Positions 8,567 through 17,870 of a stretch of DNA of 64,000 nucleotides are shown piece after piece. Every line of letters starts with the position of its first letter. Positions within the stretch are counted from its first letter, which is position 1. A model generated the notes under the pieces. The model had not been told where the DNA came from. It did not search any database and saw only the letters and a list, made by a program, of their open reading frames with translations. The position numbers and the translations under genes were made by a program. Source of the DNA: Ralstonia sp. TCR112 (GTDB taxonomy: Bacteria > Pseudomonadota > Gammaproteobacteria > Burkholderiales > Burkholderiaceae). Location: the NCBI RefSeq assembly GCF_007997035.1, contig NZ_VOSS01000003.1, positions 1 to 64,000 on the forward strand, written 5' to 3'.

Positions 8567-9196
8567 ATGAGCAAGCACCCCGAACCCGTCACCGCTGAAG
8601 GCGCCGAAGCCCGGCACGACACCCGCGACCGCATTCTGGACGCCGGTGCCGAGTTGATCCTCGGGCGTGGTTTTTCGGCCGTCGGGTTGGCGGAAATCCT
8701 GGGCCGTGCGCAGGTGCCGAAGGGTTCGTTCTATTACTACTTCGGCTCCAAGGAAGACTTTGGCGTTGCCATGCTGGAGCGCTATTTCCAGGACTACGAC
8801 GCGGGCGTGGTCAGCCTCTTCAACGACACACGCCTCACCGCCCGCGAGCGGCTGCTGCGCTATTTCATGGCCTGGATCGATCTGCATGAGCGCAGCGCAT
8901 GCGAAGTCACGTGCCTCGCGGTCAAGCTATCGGGAGAGGTGTCGGATTTGTCGGAACCGATGCGCAAGGTGTTGTCGAAGGGGATGACGCGCATGGTCGA
9001 GCGCATCGCCGCCGCAATTGAGGCCGGTGTCGCCGACGGTTCGTTGGGGCCCGTGCAGGACGCGCACGAACTGGCCGAAGGCCTGTACGCCATGTGGATG
9101 GGCGGTGCACTGCTGGCCAAGGCGCACCGCACGGTCGACGCGTTCAAGAGCTGCGTCGCGCAAACGGAAATGCTGCTGGCCAAGCCCAAACACTGA
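8567..9196 (+). CDS. TetR family repressor, NemR-like
   Basis: 209 residues from the ATG at 8567; in-frame ATGs at 8528 and 8555 are less likely because the first lies upstream of the operator. The helix-turn-helix covers about residues 20-68 (GFSAVGLAEILGRAQVPKGSFYYYFGSKEDF), very like E. coli NemR. By eye, Cys116 in TCLAVKLS matches redox-sensing Cys106 of E. coli NemR, and Lys185 in LLAKAHR matches its partner Lys175. E. coli Cys21 and Cys116 are replaced by Ile31 and Ser126. The next gene is an old-yellow-enzyme reductase, as in E. coli nemR-nemA. It probably senses electrophiles or reactive chlorine and releases both operators. Confidence 0.85.
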   Translation: MSKHPEPVTAEGAEARHDTRDRILDAGAELILGRGFSAVGLAEILGRAQVPKGSFYYYFGSKEDFGVAMLERYFQDYDAGVVSLFNDTRLTARERLLRYFMAWIDLHERSACEVTCLAVKLSGEVSDLSEPMRKVLSKGMTRMVERIAAAIEAGVADGSLGPVQDAHELAEGLYAMWMGGALLAKAHRTVDAFKSCVAQTEMLLAKPKH

Positions 9197-9228
9197 CGTC
9201 GAGCGAAACGAAACGAAACCGACTGCCG

Positions 9229-9255
9229 GCGAGGCACGTTCCTCGCTTTTTCTTT
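9229..9255 (+). terminator. Intrinsic terminator after the NemR-like gene
   Basis: GCGAGG (9229-9234), loop CACGTT, CCTCGC (9241-9246), then TTTTTCTTT. It separates the repressor gene from the reductase gene, so the latter should have its own promoter. Confidence 0.75.
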
Positions 9256-9265
9256 GATTCCGGTT

Positions 9266-9281
9266 CTAGATGACCGGTCGA
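9266..9281. promoter_or_regulatory. NemR-type operator 2, before the reductase gene
   Basis: CTAGATGACCGGTCGA matches operator 1 with its flanking base (CTAGACGGTCGGTCTA) at 12 of 16 positions, including CTAGA and CGGTC. It lies 22 bases upstream of the reductase ATG, after the terminator of the repressor gene. It is less symmetrical than operator 1. Confidence 0.55.
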
Positions 9282-9303
9282 ATAGTGCATTTCAGGAGCT
9301 GAT

Positions 9304-10410
9304 ATGACTCAACAACTGCTGTCCCCGGTTCAGACCGGCCGTACGACCCTCGCCAATCGTGTCGTCATGGCGCCGCTTACGCGCTCGCGCGCCGGCCAGC
9401 CGGGTGACGTGCCGACCGAACTGAACGTGACTTACTACGCCCAGCGCGCAACCGCTGGCCTGATCGTCACGGAGGCCACGCAAATTTCCCGCCAGGGTCA
9501 GGGCTACGCCTGGACCCCGGGCATGTACACCGACGCACAGGAAGCCGGCTGGAAGGCGGTGGTGGATGCTGTGCATGCCAAGGGCGGCCGCATCTCGCAA
9601 CAACTGTGGCATGTGGGCCGCATCTCCAACACGCTGCTGCAGGAAAACGGCCAGGCTCCCGTCGCGCCGTCGGCCATCGTCGCCAAGGGCGCACAGAGCT
9701 TTGTCGTGCAGCCCGACGGCACCCCCGCCAATGTGCCGACCAGCGAGCCGCGTGCCCTGGCCACGGAAGAAATCCCCGGTGTGATTGCGCAATACCGCCA
9801 GGCCGTGCTGCGTGCACGCCGCGCCGGTTTCGATTTCGTTGAAATCCACGCCGCCAACGGTTACCTGCTGCACCAATTCCTGTCGACCAACAGCAACCAG
9901 CGCACCGACCAGTACGGCGGCTCCCTGGAAAACCGCGCCCGACTGATTCTCGAAGTCGTCGACACCGCCATCGCAGAGATCGGTGCAGACCGCGTCGGCA
10001 TTCGCCTCTCGCCGCACTTCGTCGCGCACGACATTGCCGATGAACAAGCTGAAGAAAGCGCGCTGTACCTTGCGCGCGAGCTGACCAAGCGCGGCATCGC
10101 CTACCTGCACATCGCCGAACCGGATTGGGCCGGCGGTCCCGAGCTGAGCAACGATTTCCGTCGCCAACTGCGCGATGCCTTCAAGGGCACGCTCATCGTG
10201 TGCGGCCAATACACGGCGGAAGAGGGCGAGCAGATGATCGCCTCCGGTTTGGCGGATGCCGTTGCGTTCGGTCGTCCGTTCATCGCCAATCCCGATCTAG
10301 TGGCGCGCTTCCGTGCCGGCGCATCGCTCAACAAGCCGGATCGCGCAACGTTCTACGGCGGCCAGGAAAAGGGCTACACCGACTACCCGACGCTGGAAGA
10401 AGCGGCCTGA
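9304..10410 (+). CDS. Old yellow enzyme family FMN oxidoreductase, NemA-like
   Basis: 368 residues, a single TIM barrel. It has NRVVMAPLTRSRA at the N-terminus, the substrate-binding pair His182/Asn185 in EIHAANGYLLHQFL, the STNSNQRTDQYGGSLENR signature and the phosphate-binding end VAFGRPFIANPDLV. Relatives (N-ethylmaleimide reductase, xenobiotic reductases) reduce activated alkenes, quinones and nitro-compounds with NAD(P)H. A good ribosome binding site (CAGGAG) precedes the ATG. It pairs with the NemR-like repressor and its operator at 9266, pointing to an inducible detoxification role. Confidence 0.92.
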   Translation: MTQQLLSPVQTGRTTLANRVVMAPLTRSRAGQPGDVPTELNVTYYAQRATAGLIVTEATQISRQGQGYAWTPGMYTDAQEAGWKAVVDAVHAKGGRISQQLWHVGRISNTLLQENGQAPVAPSAIVAKGAQSFVVQPDGTPANVPTSEPRALATEEIPGVIAQYRQAVLRARRAGFDFVEIHAANGYLLHQFLSTNSNQRTDQYGGSLENRARLILEVVDTAIAEIGADRVGIRLSPHFVAHDIADEQAEESALYLARELTKRGIAYLHIAEPDWAGGPELSNDFRRQLRDAFKGTLIVCGQYTAEEGEQMIASGLADAVAFGRPFIANPDLVARFRAGASLNKPDRATFYGGQEKGYTDYPTLEEAA

Positions 10411-10432
10411 TCATCCGTTGCATCAAAGAAAA

Positions 10433-10469
10433 AAGCCGCGCAGGCGATCAACCTGCGCGGCTTTTTTTT
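10433..10469. terminator. Bidirectional terminator between nemA-like and quinone oxidoreductase genes
   Basis: GCCGCGCAGG (10435-10444), loop of seven, CCTGCGCGGC (10452-10461), followed by eight T and preceded by an A run. It serves two convergent genes. Confidence 0.9.
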
Positions 10470-10486
10470 GTTCAGCGCTGACGTTT

Positions 10487-11464
10487 TTAAGGCTGAATCA
10501 CGACCTTGCCCGTCACCTTGCGCGCCGCCATGTCCAGCAGCGCCTGCGTTGTCTGCTCCAGCGGATAGCGCGCAGAGATATGCGGCCGGATCTTGCCTTC
10601 CTGCATCCAGCCGAGCATCTGCATCATGTTCGCCAGATTCGCCTTCGGCTCGCGGCGCGCGAATTCGCCCCAGAACACGCCCACCAGCGATGCGCCTTTC
10701 AGCAACGCAAGGTTCAGCGGCATCTTGGGGATCTCTCCGTTGGCAAATCCGACCACGAGGTAGCGGCCCCGCCAGGCGATGGAGCGGAACGCCGGCTCCG
10801 CGTAGATGCCGCCGACCGGGTCGTAGATCACGTCGGGGCCTTTGCCGTCCGTCAGTTCCTTGATGCGCTCGCGCAGGTCTTCGGTCGAATAGTTGATGAC
10901 AGCGTCGGCGCCGTGGTCCTTGCAGACTGCGAGTTTCTCGTCGCTCGATGCCGCAGCGATGACGCGCGCACCGATCGCCTTGCCGATCTCGATGGCCGCC
11001 AGCCCGACGCCGCCCGCCGCGCCGAGCACGAGCATCGTTTCGCCGGCCTTCAGTTGCCCGCGATCGACCACCGCGTGGTGCGACGTGCCGTACGTCAGCG
11101 TGAACGCCGCGGCGGTGTCGAACGCCATGCCCGGCGGCATCGGCATGACTACCTTGGCCGAGGCCTTGACCTGTGAAGCAAACGCACCCTGGCCAAGAAA
11201 CGCGATCACGTGGTCGCCCGCCTTCAGATGCGACACGCCTTCGCCGACGGCGTTGACCACGCCCGCGACTTCCGAACCGGGCGTAAACGGCAGCTCCGGC
11301 TTGAACTGGTACTTGTTCTGGATGATCAGCACGTCAGGAAAATTCACCCCCGCGGCCTTTACGTCGATCACGACTTCGCCGGCGCCGGGCGAAAGGTCCG
11401 GCAGCGTTTCGATCACCAGCGATTCGGGCGGGCCCCAGGTTTTGCAGACGACGGCTTTCATCAT
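10487..11464 (-). CDS. NADPH:quinone oxidoreductase, medium-chain dehydrogenase family
   Basis: 325 residues from the ATG at 11464 (an adjacent ATG at 11461 is equally well placed behind GAGGAG). The GroES-like domain comes first (GEVVIDVKAAGVNFPDVLIIQ, EVAGVVNAVGEGV). The Rossmann segment LVLGAAGGVGLAAIEIGKAIGA binds NADPH. There are no zinc-binding cysteines, as usual for quinone oxidoreductases (QOR/zeta-crystallin type). It probably reduces quinones or enones. It is divergent from surE and convergent with the flavin reductase gene. Confidence 0.9.
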   Translation of the reverse strand: MMKAVVCKTWGPPESLVIETLPDLSPGAGEVVIDVKAAGVNFPDVLIIQNKYQFKPELPFTPGSEVAGVVNAVGEGVSHLKAGDHVIAFLGQGAFASQVKASAKVVMPMPPGMAFDTAAAFTLTYGTSHHAVVDRGQLKAGETMLVLGAAGGVGLAAIEIGKAIGARVIAAASSDEKLAVCKDHGADAVINYSTEDLRERIKELTDGKGPDVIYDPVGGIYAEPAFRSIAWRGRYLVVGFANGEIPKMPLNLALLKGASLVGVFWGEFARREPKANLANMMQMLGWMQEGKIRPHISARYPLEQTTQALLDMAARKVTGKVVIQP

Positions 11465-11659
11465 GTGTCTCCTCAACAGTCTTGCGTTGGATTGTTCGCC
11501 ATCTCGCATGCATCGCACGCGATCTCGTCCGGCAGTGTAACCGAATAAAAGCACGGTCGTTCGATTTGGCCGAGTGCGATGAATCGCGACGCTTGTCGAC
11601 GCATTTTTTGTAAGCGTGCAGAACGTGTGCAGGAGCACGATTCGCGAACGTTGCTCGGT

Positions 11660-11665
11660 TACAAT
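11660..11665 (+). promoter_or_regulatory. -10 element directly before surE
   Basis: TACAAT ends seven bases before the surE ATG at 11673, with CCGCGCC between. Transcription would start at or next to the A of the ATG, and no ribosome binding site is present. This suggests a leaderless mRNA. The -35 is not obvious. Confidence 0.5.
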
Positions 11666-11672
11666 CCGCGCC

Positions 11673-12428
11673 ATGCATATTCTCATTGCCAACGACGATG
11701 GATACCTCGCGCCCGGGCTCGCGGCGCTGCATCGTGCGCTGAGCCCGCTGGGCCGCGTGACGGTGGTCGCGCCGGAGCAGAACCACAGCGGCGCATCGAA
11801 CTCGCTTACGCTGCAGCGTCCGCTTTCGGTGTTCGAGGCGACGGAAGGTGCCCAGAAGGGCTTTCGCTTCGTCAACGGCACGCCGACGGATTGCGTGCAC
11901 ATAGCCCTCACCGGCATGATCGAAGAGAAGCCCGACTTGGTCGTCTCCGGTATCAACCAGGGCCAGAACATGGGCGAAGACGTGCTGTATTCCGGCACCG
12001 TCGCCGCCGCCATCGAAGGCTACCTGTTCGGTATCCCGTCGATTGCGTTCTCGCAGGCCGACAAGGGCTGGACGCACCTCGACGCCGCCGAGCGCGTGGC
12101 CCGCGAGGTGGTCGAACGCTATCTGTCCGATCCGCTCGACGGGCCGGTCCTGCTGAACGTCAACATCCCGAATCTGCCGTACGCCGAGCTGGCAGGTTGG
12201 CGTGCGACGCGTCTGGGCAAGCGGCACCAGTCGCAGCCCGTGATCCGGCAGGCCAATCCGCGCGGCGAGCCGATCTTCTGGGTCGGTGCCGCCGGCGATG
12301 CAAAGGATGCGAGCGAAGGCACCGATTTCCACGCCGTTGCGCATGGCTTCGTCTCGCTGACGCCGCTGCAGCTTGATCTGACCGATACGGCCCAACTGCG
12401 CACCGTGCGCCGCTGGCAGACGCCATGA
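11673..12428 (+). CDS. surE: 5'/3'-nucleotidase SurE
   Basis: 251 residues. It begins [16 protein letters not shown] with metal-binding Asp8 and Asp9, followed by [12 protein letters not shown] (metal Ser), [24 protein letters not shown] and the usual core. SurE removes phosphate from nucleoside monophosphates and short polyphosphates, mainly in stationary phase. It heads surE-pcm-nlpD-rpoS, the classic proteobacterial cluster. The ATG at 11673 gives the conserved N-terminus; upstream extension to 11616 is not conserved-looking. Confidence 0.97.
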   Translation: MHILIANDDGYLAPGLAALHRALSPLGRVTVVAPEQNHSGASNSLTLQRPLSVFEATEGAQKGFRFVNGTPTDCVHIALTGMIEEKPDLVVSGINQGQNMGEDVLYSGTVAAAIEGYLFGIPSIAFSQADKGWTHLDAAERVAREVVERYLSDPLDGPVLLNVNIPNLPYAELAGWRATRLGKRHQSQPVIRQANPRGEPIFWVGAAGDAKDASEGTDFHAVAHGFVSLTPLQLDLTDTAQLRTVRRWQTP

Positions 12429-12443
12429 TCGGCATGGTGGCTC

Positions 12444-13388
12444 ATGTCTGAACGTCCGCGCGACCGGCGTTTTCCGTTGCCGCTCGATGCAGTGGTCGAG
12501 CGCAAGCCAGTGGAACGCCAGCGTGAAACGCGAATCTCGTCCGGGGTGAGCGCCGTGTCACGCCCGACGCCGGCGCGTGCGGCATCGGTCGAACGCGCGT
12601 CACCGATTTCCGCCCCGGCACCTGCGCCGCAGCGCGTGGCGGGGGTCGACGCGGCGGTTGGCGCCGTTGCTGCGAGCGCGGTGCAGGCCCGCACGGCGGC
12701 GGCGCACGCGGCGGCTGGCGGCATGGCGTCGGACCGGGCGCGTCAGGCATTGGTTGGCCGTGTGCAAGCCGGGGGCGTGAGCGACAAGCGCGTGCTGGCA
12801 GCCATTGGCACCGTGCCGCGCCATTTGTTCGTCGACGCCGGCCTGGCCTCGCAGGCCTACGAAGATTCCGCATTGCCCATCGGCCATCAGCAAACGATCT
12901 CGAAGCCGTCAGTGGTCGGGCGAATGATCGAGTTGTTATTGAGCGGGCGGCCCGACCGTACTGGCATGCCGCTCGCGCGCGTGCTGGAAATCGGTACCGG
13001 CTGCGGCTACCAGGCAGCGGTTCTGGCGCAGCTGGCCGACGAGGTGTACTCGATCGAGCGCGTTCGCCCGCTGCATGAAAAAGCCAAAGCGAACTTGCGG
13101 CCACTCCGCGTGCCAAACATCCGTCTGCACTATGGCGACGGCATGCTGGGGCTCCCGAAGGCCGCGCCGTTCGACGCCATCATCCTGGCGGCGGCGGGGC
13201 TGGAGGTGCCGCAGGCGCTGCTCGACCAGCTCACCGTGGGCGGCCGGCTGATTGCCCCTGTGGCCACCGACCGCACCAGCGGCCCGGCGCAGCAGCTCGT
13301 TCTCATCGAGCGCCGCAGCCGCTTCCAGTTTCACAGTACCGCGCTTGAAGGCGTTTTCTTTGTCCCGTTAAAATCAGGAACTGTTTAG
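12444..13388 (+). CDS. pcm: Protein-L-isoaspartate O-methyltransferase
   Basis: 314 residues, against about 208-225 for the usual enzyme. The extra length is an Ala/Pro/Arg-rich N-terminal segment of roughly 90 residues with no recognisable motif. The core has [35 protein letters not shown]-binding [18 protein letters not shown] (around residues 181-198) and GGRLIAPV. Pcm methylates damaged isoaspartyl residues so that they can revert to aspartate. It follows surE by 15 bases and precedes nlpD. The true start could be further in, for example at the ATG near residue 94 (MASDRAR). Confidence 0.93.
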   Translation: MSERPRDRRFPLPLDAVVERKPVERQRETRISSGVSAVSRPTPARAASVERASPISAPAPAPQRVAGVDAAVGAVAASAVQARTAAAHAAAGGMASDRARQALVGRVQAGGVSDKRVLAAIGTVPRHLFVDAGLASQAYEDSALPIGHQQTISKPSVVGRMIELLLSGRPDRTGMPLARVLEIGTGCGYQAAVLAQLADEVYSIERVRPLHEKAKANLRPLRVPNIRLHYGDGMLGLPKAAPFDAIILAAAGLEVPQALLDQLTVGGRLIAPVATDRTSGPAQQLVLIERRSRFQFHSTALEGVFFVPLKSGTV

Positions 13389-13410
13389 CATGTTCATTTC
13401 CCGGAGCTCC

Positions 13411-14217
13411 ATGAACCGTCCAAGCCCCGCACGCGCAGGCCGGCTCGCCGTGGCGATGGTGTCGGCCGCACTATTGGCGGCTTGCGCATCCTCCGGCAAC
13501 CAAGCCCCTGTTCTCGATCGCACCTCGCGCGCCGGCAGCACCGGGGCCACGTCGCAAGAGCCGCCGCCCCCCGGCTACTATCGGGTCAAGCGTGGCGATA
13601 CGTTGTACAGCATTGCCCTGCGTAACGGCCAGGCGCCCCGCGATCTGGTGGCCTGGAACAATATCGCCAACCCTAACCAGATCGAAGTCGATCAGCTGCT
13701 ACGCGTTGTTCCGCCGAACGCAGATGTCAGCAGCACCGGGGCCGTCGTCACACCGGTTCGCCCGCCTAACACGACGACGCAACCGGTCGATTCGACGCCC
13801 GCCACGCCGCCGTCCGCAGTGTCGTCCAGCGCTCCTGCCGGGGCAACTGACAACGCAATCTCGCTGGCCTGGCCGGCACGCGGTTCGCTCATCAACCGTT
13901 TCGATGACAAGAGCAACAAGGGCATCGACATTGGCGGCAAACGTGGTGACGCGGTGGTCGCTGCCGACGACGGAAAAGTGATCCACGTTGGACCCTTGCG
14001 TGGGTACGGGAATCTTGTCATCATCAAACACAACGACACGTTCCTGACCGCCTACGGCAACAACGATAAGGTTCTGGTCACCGAGCAATCCACCGTCAAG
14101 AAAGGGCAGAAGATCGCCGAAATGGGCAGTACCGATGCGGATCGCGTGAAGCTTCATTTTGAAGTGCGCCGCAACGGTAAGCCGGTCGATCCGATGCGCT
14201 ACTTGCCGCCTCAATAG
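13411..14217 (+). CDS. nlpD: Lipoprotein NlpD, LysM and degenerate LytM (M23) domains
   Basis: 268 residues from the ATG at 13411, which has GGAG at the right distance; an ATG at 13390 is the alternative. A lipobox LAAC puts the lipidated Cys at residue 25. A LysM domain ([17 protein letters not shown]... [10 protein letters not shown]) binds peptidoglycan. The C-terminal LytM domain lacks the metal ligands: NKGID replaces HxGxD, and KLHFEV lacks the first His of HxH. In E. coli such NlpD does not cut but activates amidase AmiC at the septum. It lies eight bases before rpoS, whose main promoter in E. coli is inside nlpD. Confidence 0.92.
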   Translation: MNRPSPARAGRLAVAMVSAALLAACASSGNQAPVLDRTSRAGSTGATSQEPPPPGYYRVKRGDTLYSIALRNGQAPRDLVAWNNIANPNQIEVDQLLRVVPPNADVSSTGAVVTPVRPPNTTTQPVDSTPATPPSAVSSSAPAGATDNAISLAWPARGSLINRFDDKSNKGIDIGGKRGDAVVAADDGKVIHVGPLRGYGNLVIIKHNDTFLTAYGNNDKVLVTEQSTVKKGQKIAEMGSTDADRVKLHFEVRRNGKPVDPMRYLPPQ

Positions 14218-14225
14218 AGGAATGC

Positions 14226-15362
14226 ATGCCGCGCCAGAAAGCCGCCACGCCCGTCACCCCCGCCGATGACAACATCGACGCTGCTGTAGAGGGCCAGCGC
14301 ACCCCAAATGGGCGCGCGGGGCGGCGTGCGCGCAGCGCGGCACAGCCTCCTGCTGAAGAGATCGAAGTCGTCGACGCGCTGGTCGACGATCTACCTGTCT
14401 CCGATTCTGCTGATCTCAACGACACGTCGGACAGCGCCGACGAGCCGGATGAAGATGAGGAAGAGGGTGAGGAGGCCGAGGAGGTTGCACCGGAGGAAGA
14501 TTTCCGTAAGGTGCTTCAGGCCGAACTGGCCGCCGACACGGTTCAGCATTATCTCAATCGCATCAGCATCAAGCCGCTGCTGACGCCAGCCGAAGAACTG
14601 CATTTCTCGACGTTGGCCAAGGCCGGCGAGTTTGCCGCGCGCCAGGTCATGATCGAGCGCAACCTCCGCCTGGTCGTAAGCATCGCCAAAGGCTATCTGA
14701 ATCGCGGTGTGCCGCTGCTCGATCTGATCGAAGAGGGCAACCTGGGTCTGATGCACGCGATCGAAAAGTTCGATCCGGAGCGCGGGTTCCGCTTCTCGAC
14801 GTACGCAACGTGGTGGATCCGCCAGAGCATCGAGCGCGCGATCATGAATCAGGCGCGTACGGTTCGTCTGCCGGTGCACGTGATTCGCGAACTCAACCAG
14901 GTGCTGCGTGCCAAGCGTCATCTGGAAAAGAGCGGTGTGGACGGCCGGGACGCGAGCCTTGAAGACATCGCTCACTTGCTCGGCAAGACCACAGAGGAAG
15001 TGCAGGACGTGCTCTCGCTCAATGAGCACACGACTTCGCTGGATACGCCGTTCGATCTTGATCCGGGCACGAGCCTGCTCGATTTCCTCTCGGACGAGCA
15101 TGGCGCCTCGCCGGATCAAGAGGTGGCACATCGCGAGCTTTCACTGCTGATGAAGTCGTGGCTTGCGCGCTTGTCCGACAAGCACCGCTATGTGGTGGAG
15201 CGCCGCTTCGGCCTCAACTACATTGAGCCTGCGACGCTGGAAGAGCTGGCCGCCGAGATGGGCCTGACGCGCGAACGCGTTCGTCAGATTCAGCAGGAAG
15301 CGCTGGTCAAGCTCAAGCGCCATTTCGCTTCGCAAGGCGTGCGTAAAGACGCGGTGCTGTAA
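14226..15362 (+). CDS. rpoS: RNA polymerase sigma factor RpoS
   Basis: 378 residues, longer than the E. coli protein (330) because of an acidic N-terminal extension of about 95 residues ([18 protein letters not shown]). Region 1.2 is [21 protein letters not shown]. Region 2 has [18 protein letters not shown] and [19 protein letters not shown]. Region 4 ends with the helix-turn-helix [22 protein letters not shown]. It directs stationary-phase and stress transcription. The ATG has a ribosome binding site (AGAGGA), eight bases after nlpD. Confidence 0.97.
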   Translation: MPRQKAATPVTPADDNIDAAVEGQRTPNGRAGRRARSAAQPPAEEIEVVDALVDDLPVSDSADLNDTSDSADEPDEDEEEGEEAEEVAPEEDFRKVLQAELAADTVQHYLNRISIKPLLTPAEELHFSTLAKAGEFAARQVMIERNLRLVVSIAKGYLNRGVPLLDLIEEGNLGLMHAIEKFDPERGFRFSTYATWWIRQSIERAIMNQARTVRLPVHVIRELNQVLRAKRHLEKSGVDGRDASLEDIAHLLGKTTEEVQDVLSLNEHTTSLDTPFDLDPGTSLLDFLSDEHGASPDQEVAHRELSLLMKSWLARLSDKHRYVVERRFGLNYIEPATLEELAAEMGLTRERVRQIQQEALVKLKRHFASQGVRKDAVL

Positions 15363-15399
15363 GGCGCCGCTGCCTCTCTTCTTTCTCCTCCAATTTCAT

Positions 15400-16263
15400 T
15401 CAGTCGTTCCGCAGCTCCAGCAGCATCGGTTGGTGATCCGATGCTTGCGTGGTGCTGTTGACTTCCGTCCTCAGCACGCGCGGTTTCAATGGATCGCTGA
15501 TCAGCATGAAATCGCACGCGTAGGCCGGTTCGGTCCAGTCGGTGCGGTCGTGCACGCCGAAAGTCGGCGGCTGCGGCGTTGTGCCGTGGGCAATCTCCCA
15601 CGCGTCGTGCAAAGCGGGTTCCTGACTGAACGGCACGGTCGCCAGGCGTTTAGGCGTGGAGTCCGGCTTGCAGTTGAAATCGCCGCAAATGATGGTTGCG
15701 GCCGTCTGTGCGAGTGGGCGGAAAGGACCCGCTTCGGGCTCGGTGCCAAGCACAGACGGATGATCCGCACGCGCGCAACCTTCCGCGTGGATGGCTCGCA
15801 GGGCATCGATTTGCGCCACGCGTTGACGCTCCGAGTAGTACTCCAGATGCGTGGTGATGATGCGCAAGGCACCAAACGGCGCCTGCACGGTCGCCTCGAT
15901 GGCCATGCGCGGCATATACGGTGTGGCATCCGCCGGACAAGGTAAAGCGTGGCGCCGGATGTGATGCACGGGCAGGCGTGTGGCAATCGCGTTGCCGAAG
16001 CGCTGCACATGCATGCCGTTGTGGCGCTCCAGCGCGAAGCCTTCGATCACGGTGTATTCGGGGCCAAGCGCGTCAGCGAGTTCAGTCCATTGATCGCTGC
16101 CCGGCCCGCCTGGCAGATCGCCGAAACCGGACGTGACTTCCTGGAGGCACAGCACATCGAACTCGGCCATCTCACGTGCTTGCGCGAGTTGACGCGCAAT
16201 GCTGACGTGCCCGTCGGCGCCACGGCCCCACTGGATATTCCACGTCAGGATGATGGTGCCCAT
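15400..16263 (-). CDS. Endonuclease/exonuclease/phosphatase family protein
   Basis: 287 residues with the DNase I-like fold. It starts [17 protein letters not shown] (catalytic Asn), then [14 protein letters not shown] (metal Glu), [22 protein letters not shown] (Asp-x-Asn) and [13 protein letters not shown] (final Asp-His). All catalytic elements are present. The family includes nucleases, sphingomyelinases and inositol phosphatases, so the substrate is open. It is convergent with rpoS and divergent from rlmD. Confidence 0.88.
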   Translation of the reverse strand: MGTIILTWNIQWGRGADGHVSIARQLAQAREMAEFDVLCLQEVTSGFGDLPGGPGSDQWTELADALGPEYTVIEGFALERHNGMHVQRFGNAIATRLPVHHIRRHALPCPADATPYMPRMAIEATVQAPFGALRIITTHLEYYSERQRVAQIDALRAIHAEGCARADHPSVLGTEPEAGPFRPLAQTAATIICGDFNCKPDSTPKRLATVPFSQEPALHDAWEIAHGTTPQPPTFGVHDRTDWTEPAYACDFMLISDPLKPRVLRTEVNSTTQASDHQPMLLELRND

Positions 16264-16281
16264 GCTGATCCTCCGGTGTCT

Positions 16282-16287
16282 TACAAT
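16282..16287 (+). promoter_or_regulatory. -10-like element before rlmD
   Basis: TACAAT, 34 bases before the GTG chosen for rlmD. No convincing -35. Confidence 0.4.
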
Positions 16288-16321
16288 GCCGCCCTTGTCC
16301 TCATTTTGCCCAGGCTCGCTC

Positions 16322-17776
16322 GTGTCTCAAGCTGCACCTAACGTCACGCCTTCCTCTTCTGTTCCAGCAACGGTCGCGCCGGACACGCCGCCCGCCAAGC
16401 CCCGCGGGCGCCGTAAGCCGGAAATGCCGGTGGCAGGCCCGCTGGACATCGTCTCGCTCGATGGCGAAGCGCGTGGCATCGGACGTTTGACGAACGAGGA
16501 TGGCACGCCGGGGAAGGTTGTTTTCGTGGAAGGCGCTTTGCCGGGGGAGCGCGTGATGTACCGCAGTCACCGCGTCAAGCCTTCGTACGAGCAGGCGAGT
16601 GTGGTGACCATTCTGCGCCAGTCCGCTTCGCGCGTGACGCCGCAGTGCAAGTTCTTTGGGGTGTGCGGTGGCTGTTCCATGCAGCATCTGGATTCGCGCG
16701 CGCAGGTCGCGATCAAGCAGCGTGTGCTGGAGGACGACCTGTGGCATTTGGCCAAGCTGCGTCCGGATGTGGTGTTCCGGCCAATTGCCGGTCCGGATTG
16801 GGGCTATCGCTATCGCGCGCGCTTGACCGTGCGCCATGTTGCGGCCAAAGGCGGTGTACTGGTGGGCTTTCACGAGCGCAAGAGCAGCTATGTGGCCGAC
16901 ATGACGTCGTGCGAAGTGCTGCCGCCGCACGTATCCGCGCTGCTGGTGCCGTTGCGCGAGTTGGTGGCGCGCCTGTCGATCGTACAACGCATGCCGCAGA
17001 TCGAACTGGCGGTCGGACAGGACGTAACTGCGCTGGTATTGCGCAATCTGGAGCCAATTACCGCCGAGGATGAGGCCGAGTTGCGCGCTTTTGCCGATCA
17101 GCACAACGTCCAGTTTTGGCTGCAGCCCAAGGGGCCGGACACCGTTTATCCGTTCCATCCCGTCGATCGCACGCTGACGTACACGCTGCCGGAATTCGGC
17201 ATCACGATGCCGTTCAAGCCGACGGATTTCACGCAGGTCAATCACCAGATCAACCGGGTGCTGATGTCGCGGGCGCTGAAGCTGCTCCACGCACAGCCGG
17301 GCGATCGGCTCCTTGACCTGTTCTGCGGTATCGGCAACTTCACGCTTCCGATGGCGACGCGGGCACGCGAAGTCATGGGCATCGAAGGCAGCGAGGCGCT
17401 CACCACACGTGCGCTTGCCAACGCCCAATACAACGGCTTAGACGCGAAGACAACATTCGCTTGCCGCAACCTGTTCGAGGTGTCGGCCGATGATATTGCC
17501 GCGCTGGGCAAGTTCGATCGGTGGCTGATCGATCCGCCGCGCGAAGGAGCGCTGGCTGTTTCCAAGGCGCTGGCCGAACTGTCGCAGCGTGGCGGTGAAG
17601 CGGCTGATTTGCTGCCGAAGCGCATCGTCTACGTGTCCTGCAATCCGGCGACGCTGGCGCGCGATGCGGGTTTGCTTGTACATGAAGCCGGCTATCGATT
17701 GGCCGGAGCGGGCGTGGTCAACATGTTCCCGCACACGTCGCACGTGGAGTCGATGGCGGTATTCGAGCGCGACTGA
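16322..17776 (+). CDS. rlmD: 23S rRNA (uracil(1939)-C(5))-methyltransferase RlmD
   Basis: 484 residues from the GTG at 16322; an ATG at 16286 is the alternative. A TRAM domain comes first ([15 protein letters not shown]). The [4Fe-4S] ligands are Cys109, Cys115 and Cys118 ([10 protein letters not shown]) and probably Cys197 (TSCEV). The Rossmann methyltransferase has [16 protein letters not shown] for [11 protein letters not shown] and the catalytic Cys in [12 protein letters not shown]. The enzyme makes m5U1939 in 23S rRNA. It is divergent from the EEP-family gene and ends at a strong terminator. Confidence 0.95.
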   Translation: MSQAAPNVTPSSSVPATVAPDTPPAKPRGRRKPEMPVAGPLDIVSLDGEARGIGRLTNEDGTPGKVVFVEGALPGERVMYRSHRVKPSYEQASVVTILRQSASRVTPQCKFFGVCGGCSMQHLDSRAQVAIKQRVLEDDLWHLAKLRPDVVFRPIAGPDWGYRYRARLTVRHVAAKGGVLVGFHERKSSYVADMTSCEVLPPHVSALLVPLRELVARLSIVQRMPQIELAVGQDVTALVLRNLEPITAEDEAELRAFADQHNVQFWLQPKGPDTVYPFHPVDRTLTYTLPEFGITMPFKPTDFTQVNHQINRVLMSRALKLLHAQPGDRLLDLFCGIGNFTLPMATRAREVMGIEGSEALTTRALANAQYNGLDAKTTFACRNLFEVSADDIAALGKFDRWLIDPPREGALAVSKALAELSQRGGEAADLLPKRIVYVSCNPATLARDAGLLVHEAGYRLAGAGVVNMFPHTSHVESMAVFERD

Positions 17777-17809
17777 CCGTTCGTCGGGCGTTTCGCAGAC
17801 AAAGAAAAA

Positions 17810-17835
17810 CCGGCGCCTGGTGCGCCGGTTTTTTT
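17810..17835. terminator. Terminator between rlmD and the BI-1 gene
   Basis: CCGGCGC (17810-17816), loop CTGGT, GCGCCGG (17822-17828), then seven T. An A-rich run precedes it, so it can work for both convergent genes. Confidence 0.88.
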
Positions 17836-17870
17836 GCGCCATCGCTGGCGCTTGTGAGGCTGAATTTCGC

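Noticed and set aside
9204-9219. Triple GAAAC repeat after the NemR-like gene
   Set aside because: Only three short units without spacers, followed by an ordinary terminator; not a CRISPR or other array.
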